Shown here: one piece after another, positions 5,483 to 5,944 of the stretch
Layout of the letters: each line of letters begins with the position of its first letter
Position numbering within the stretch: position 1 is the stretch's first letter
Source of the DNA: Pseudomonadota bacterium
Lineage (GTDB): Bacteria; Pseudomonadota; Alphaproteobacteria; Sphingomonadales; Sphingomonadaceae
Length of the DNA: 5,944 nucleotides
Reading direction: 5' to 3'
Assembly (NCBI GenBank): GCA_030271595.1
Contig: JARXKO010000001.1
Coordinates: 22,317-28,260 of the forward strand
The notes under the pieces: model-generated
The model's database searches: none
Told to the model about the DNA's origin: nothing
Seen by the model: the letters and a program-made list of their open reading frames with translations, nothing else
Made by a program: the position numbers and the translations under genes

Positions 5483-5944
5483 TCAAAGTGGATTGCGGCC
5501 GATGATTTCCCGCTCTCGCAAGCGCTCGAGTTCGTGCGGGCTTGTGCCCAGTCCTGCGAGGACTTCGTCGCTATGCGCACCCAAAGCGGGCGGCGGCAGG
5601 TCGGAGTCCGCGCGTTTGCCGTCGAGACGCACCGGCGAGCCGACCAGTGACATCCCCGCCATGCGTCGAACCATTGCCCGGTGCTGGGCCTGGACGTTGC
5701 TCAAGGCCTGGCTGACGCGATTGATCGGGCCGGCCGGAATTCCCGCGGCTTCGAGCTTGGCGAGCCATTCGGCAGCCGGCCGGGCACGGATTTCACCCGC
5801 GATCAACTCGACCAGCATGTCGCGATTGGCGACCCGCGCGGCATTGGTCGCGAAGCGCTGGTCGCCGACCCACTCGGCATGGCCAAGGACCGCCGCGAGC
5901 CGCTCGAACTGGCGCTCGTTGCCGATGGCGATGATGATCGGCTG
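5483..5944 (-). CDS. CaiB/BaiF family (family III) CoA-transferase, C-terminal part; 5' end outside the window
   Basis: The frame is open from the window end (5944) to TGA at 5485-5483, giving 153 codons. The ATG at 5818 is internal: the 42 codons before it are clearly family sequence. Visible residues 1-45 read IAIGNERQFERL..VLG, then DQRFATN..RVANRDML, the hallmark (I/V)A.GN(D/E)RQF..L...LG......D.RF.TN..RV.NR of CaiB/BaiF CoA-transferases. Next come AEWLAKLEAAGIPAGPINRVSQAL (the .L...GIP.GP(I/V)N...E pattern) and a C-terminal end with LG.HSDEVLAGLG.S. The family moves CoA between carboxylic acids, classically through an aspartyl-CoA intermediate; the catalytic Asp lies further N-terminal, off the window. 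The substrate cannot be judged from this part, so no symbol (caiB, frc, mcr) is given. The last residues (REREIIGRNPL) look normal and untruncated. Confidence 0.95.
   Translation of the reverse strand, partial: QPIIIAIGNERQFERLAAVLGHAEWVGDQRFATNAARVANRDMLVELIAGEIRARPAAEWLAKLEAAGIPAGPINRVSQALSNVQAQHRAMVRRMAGMSLVGSPVRLDGKRADSDLPPPALGAHSDEVLAGLGTSPHELERLREREIIGRNPL

Overview
The window is GC-rich DNA with strong third-position G/C bias. It reads as an alphaproteobacterium, most likely a sphingomonad; this is inferred from composition and protein style, since no marker gene is present. It is densely coded: six protein genes, two of them cut by the window ends, and no intergenic gap longer than 84 bases. 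I see no RNA gene, insertion sequence, CRISPR array or tRNA-like attachment site.

Left part, plus strand (1-3650). The 3' part of a polytopic membrane sensor-like protein comes first: a PDZ-like end, about eight membrane segments and a GAF-like cytoplasmic end, with no histidine kinase core. After 84 bases holding an AT-rich promoter candidate come three tightly packed genes for exported proteins: a small four-cysteine protein resembling glycine-zipper/17 kDa surface antigens, a ClpP-fold (COG3904-like) periplasmic protein with a Ser/His pair in ClpP-like spacing, and a FecR-like protein with a C-terminal beta-rich region. Gaps of 1 and 10 bases, a GTG start almost touching the preceding stop, and a Shine-Dalgarno that overlaps a stop codon indicate one translationally coupled operon. 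The module looks like an envelope system whose function I cannot name.

Right part, minus strand (5944-3683). The C-terminal third of a CaiB/BaiF (family III) CoA-transferase is followed 51 bases later by a TIR - FlgO/TolB-like - TPR protein. Its best start is a TTG behind a strong Shine-Dalgarno, 12 codons downstream of the first ATG. Its TIR domain keeps the glutamate that is catalytic in NAD-cleaving TIR enzymes. The TIR gene and the envelope operon converge on a GC-rich hairpin that may end both transcripts.

The most notable items are the soluble TIR-TolB-TPR fusion and the three-gene exported cassette containing a protease-like ClpP fold next to a kinase-less PDZ/GAF membrane sensor.
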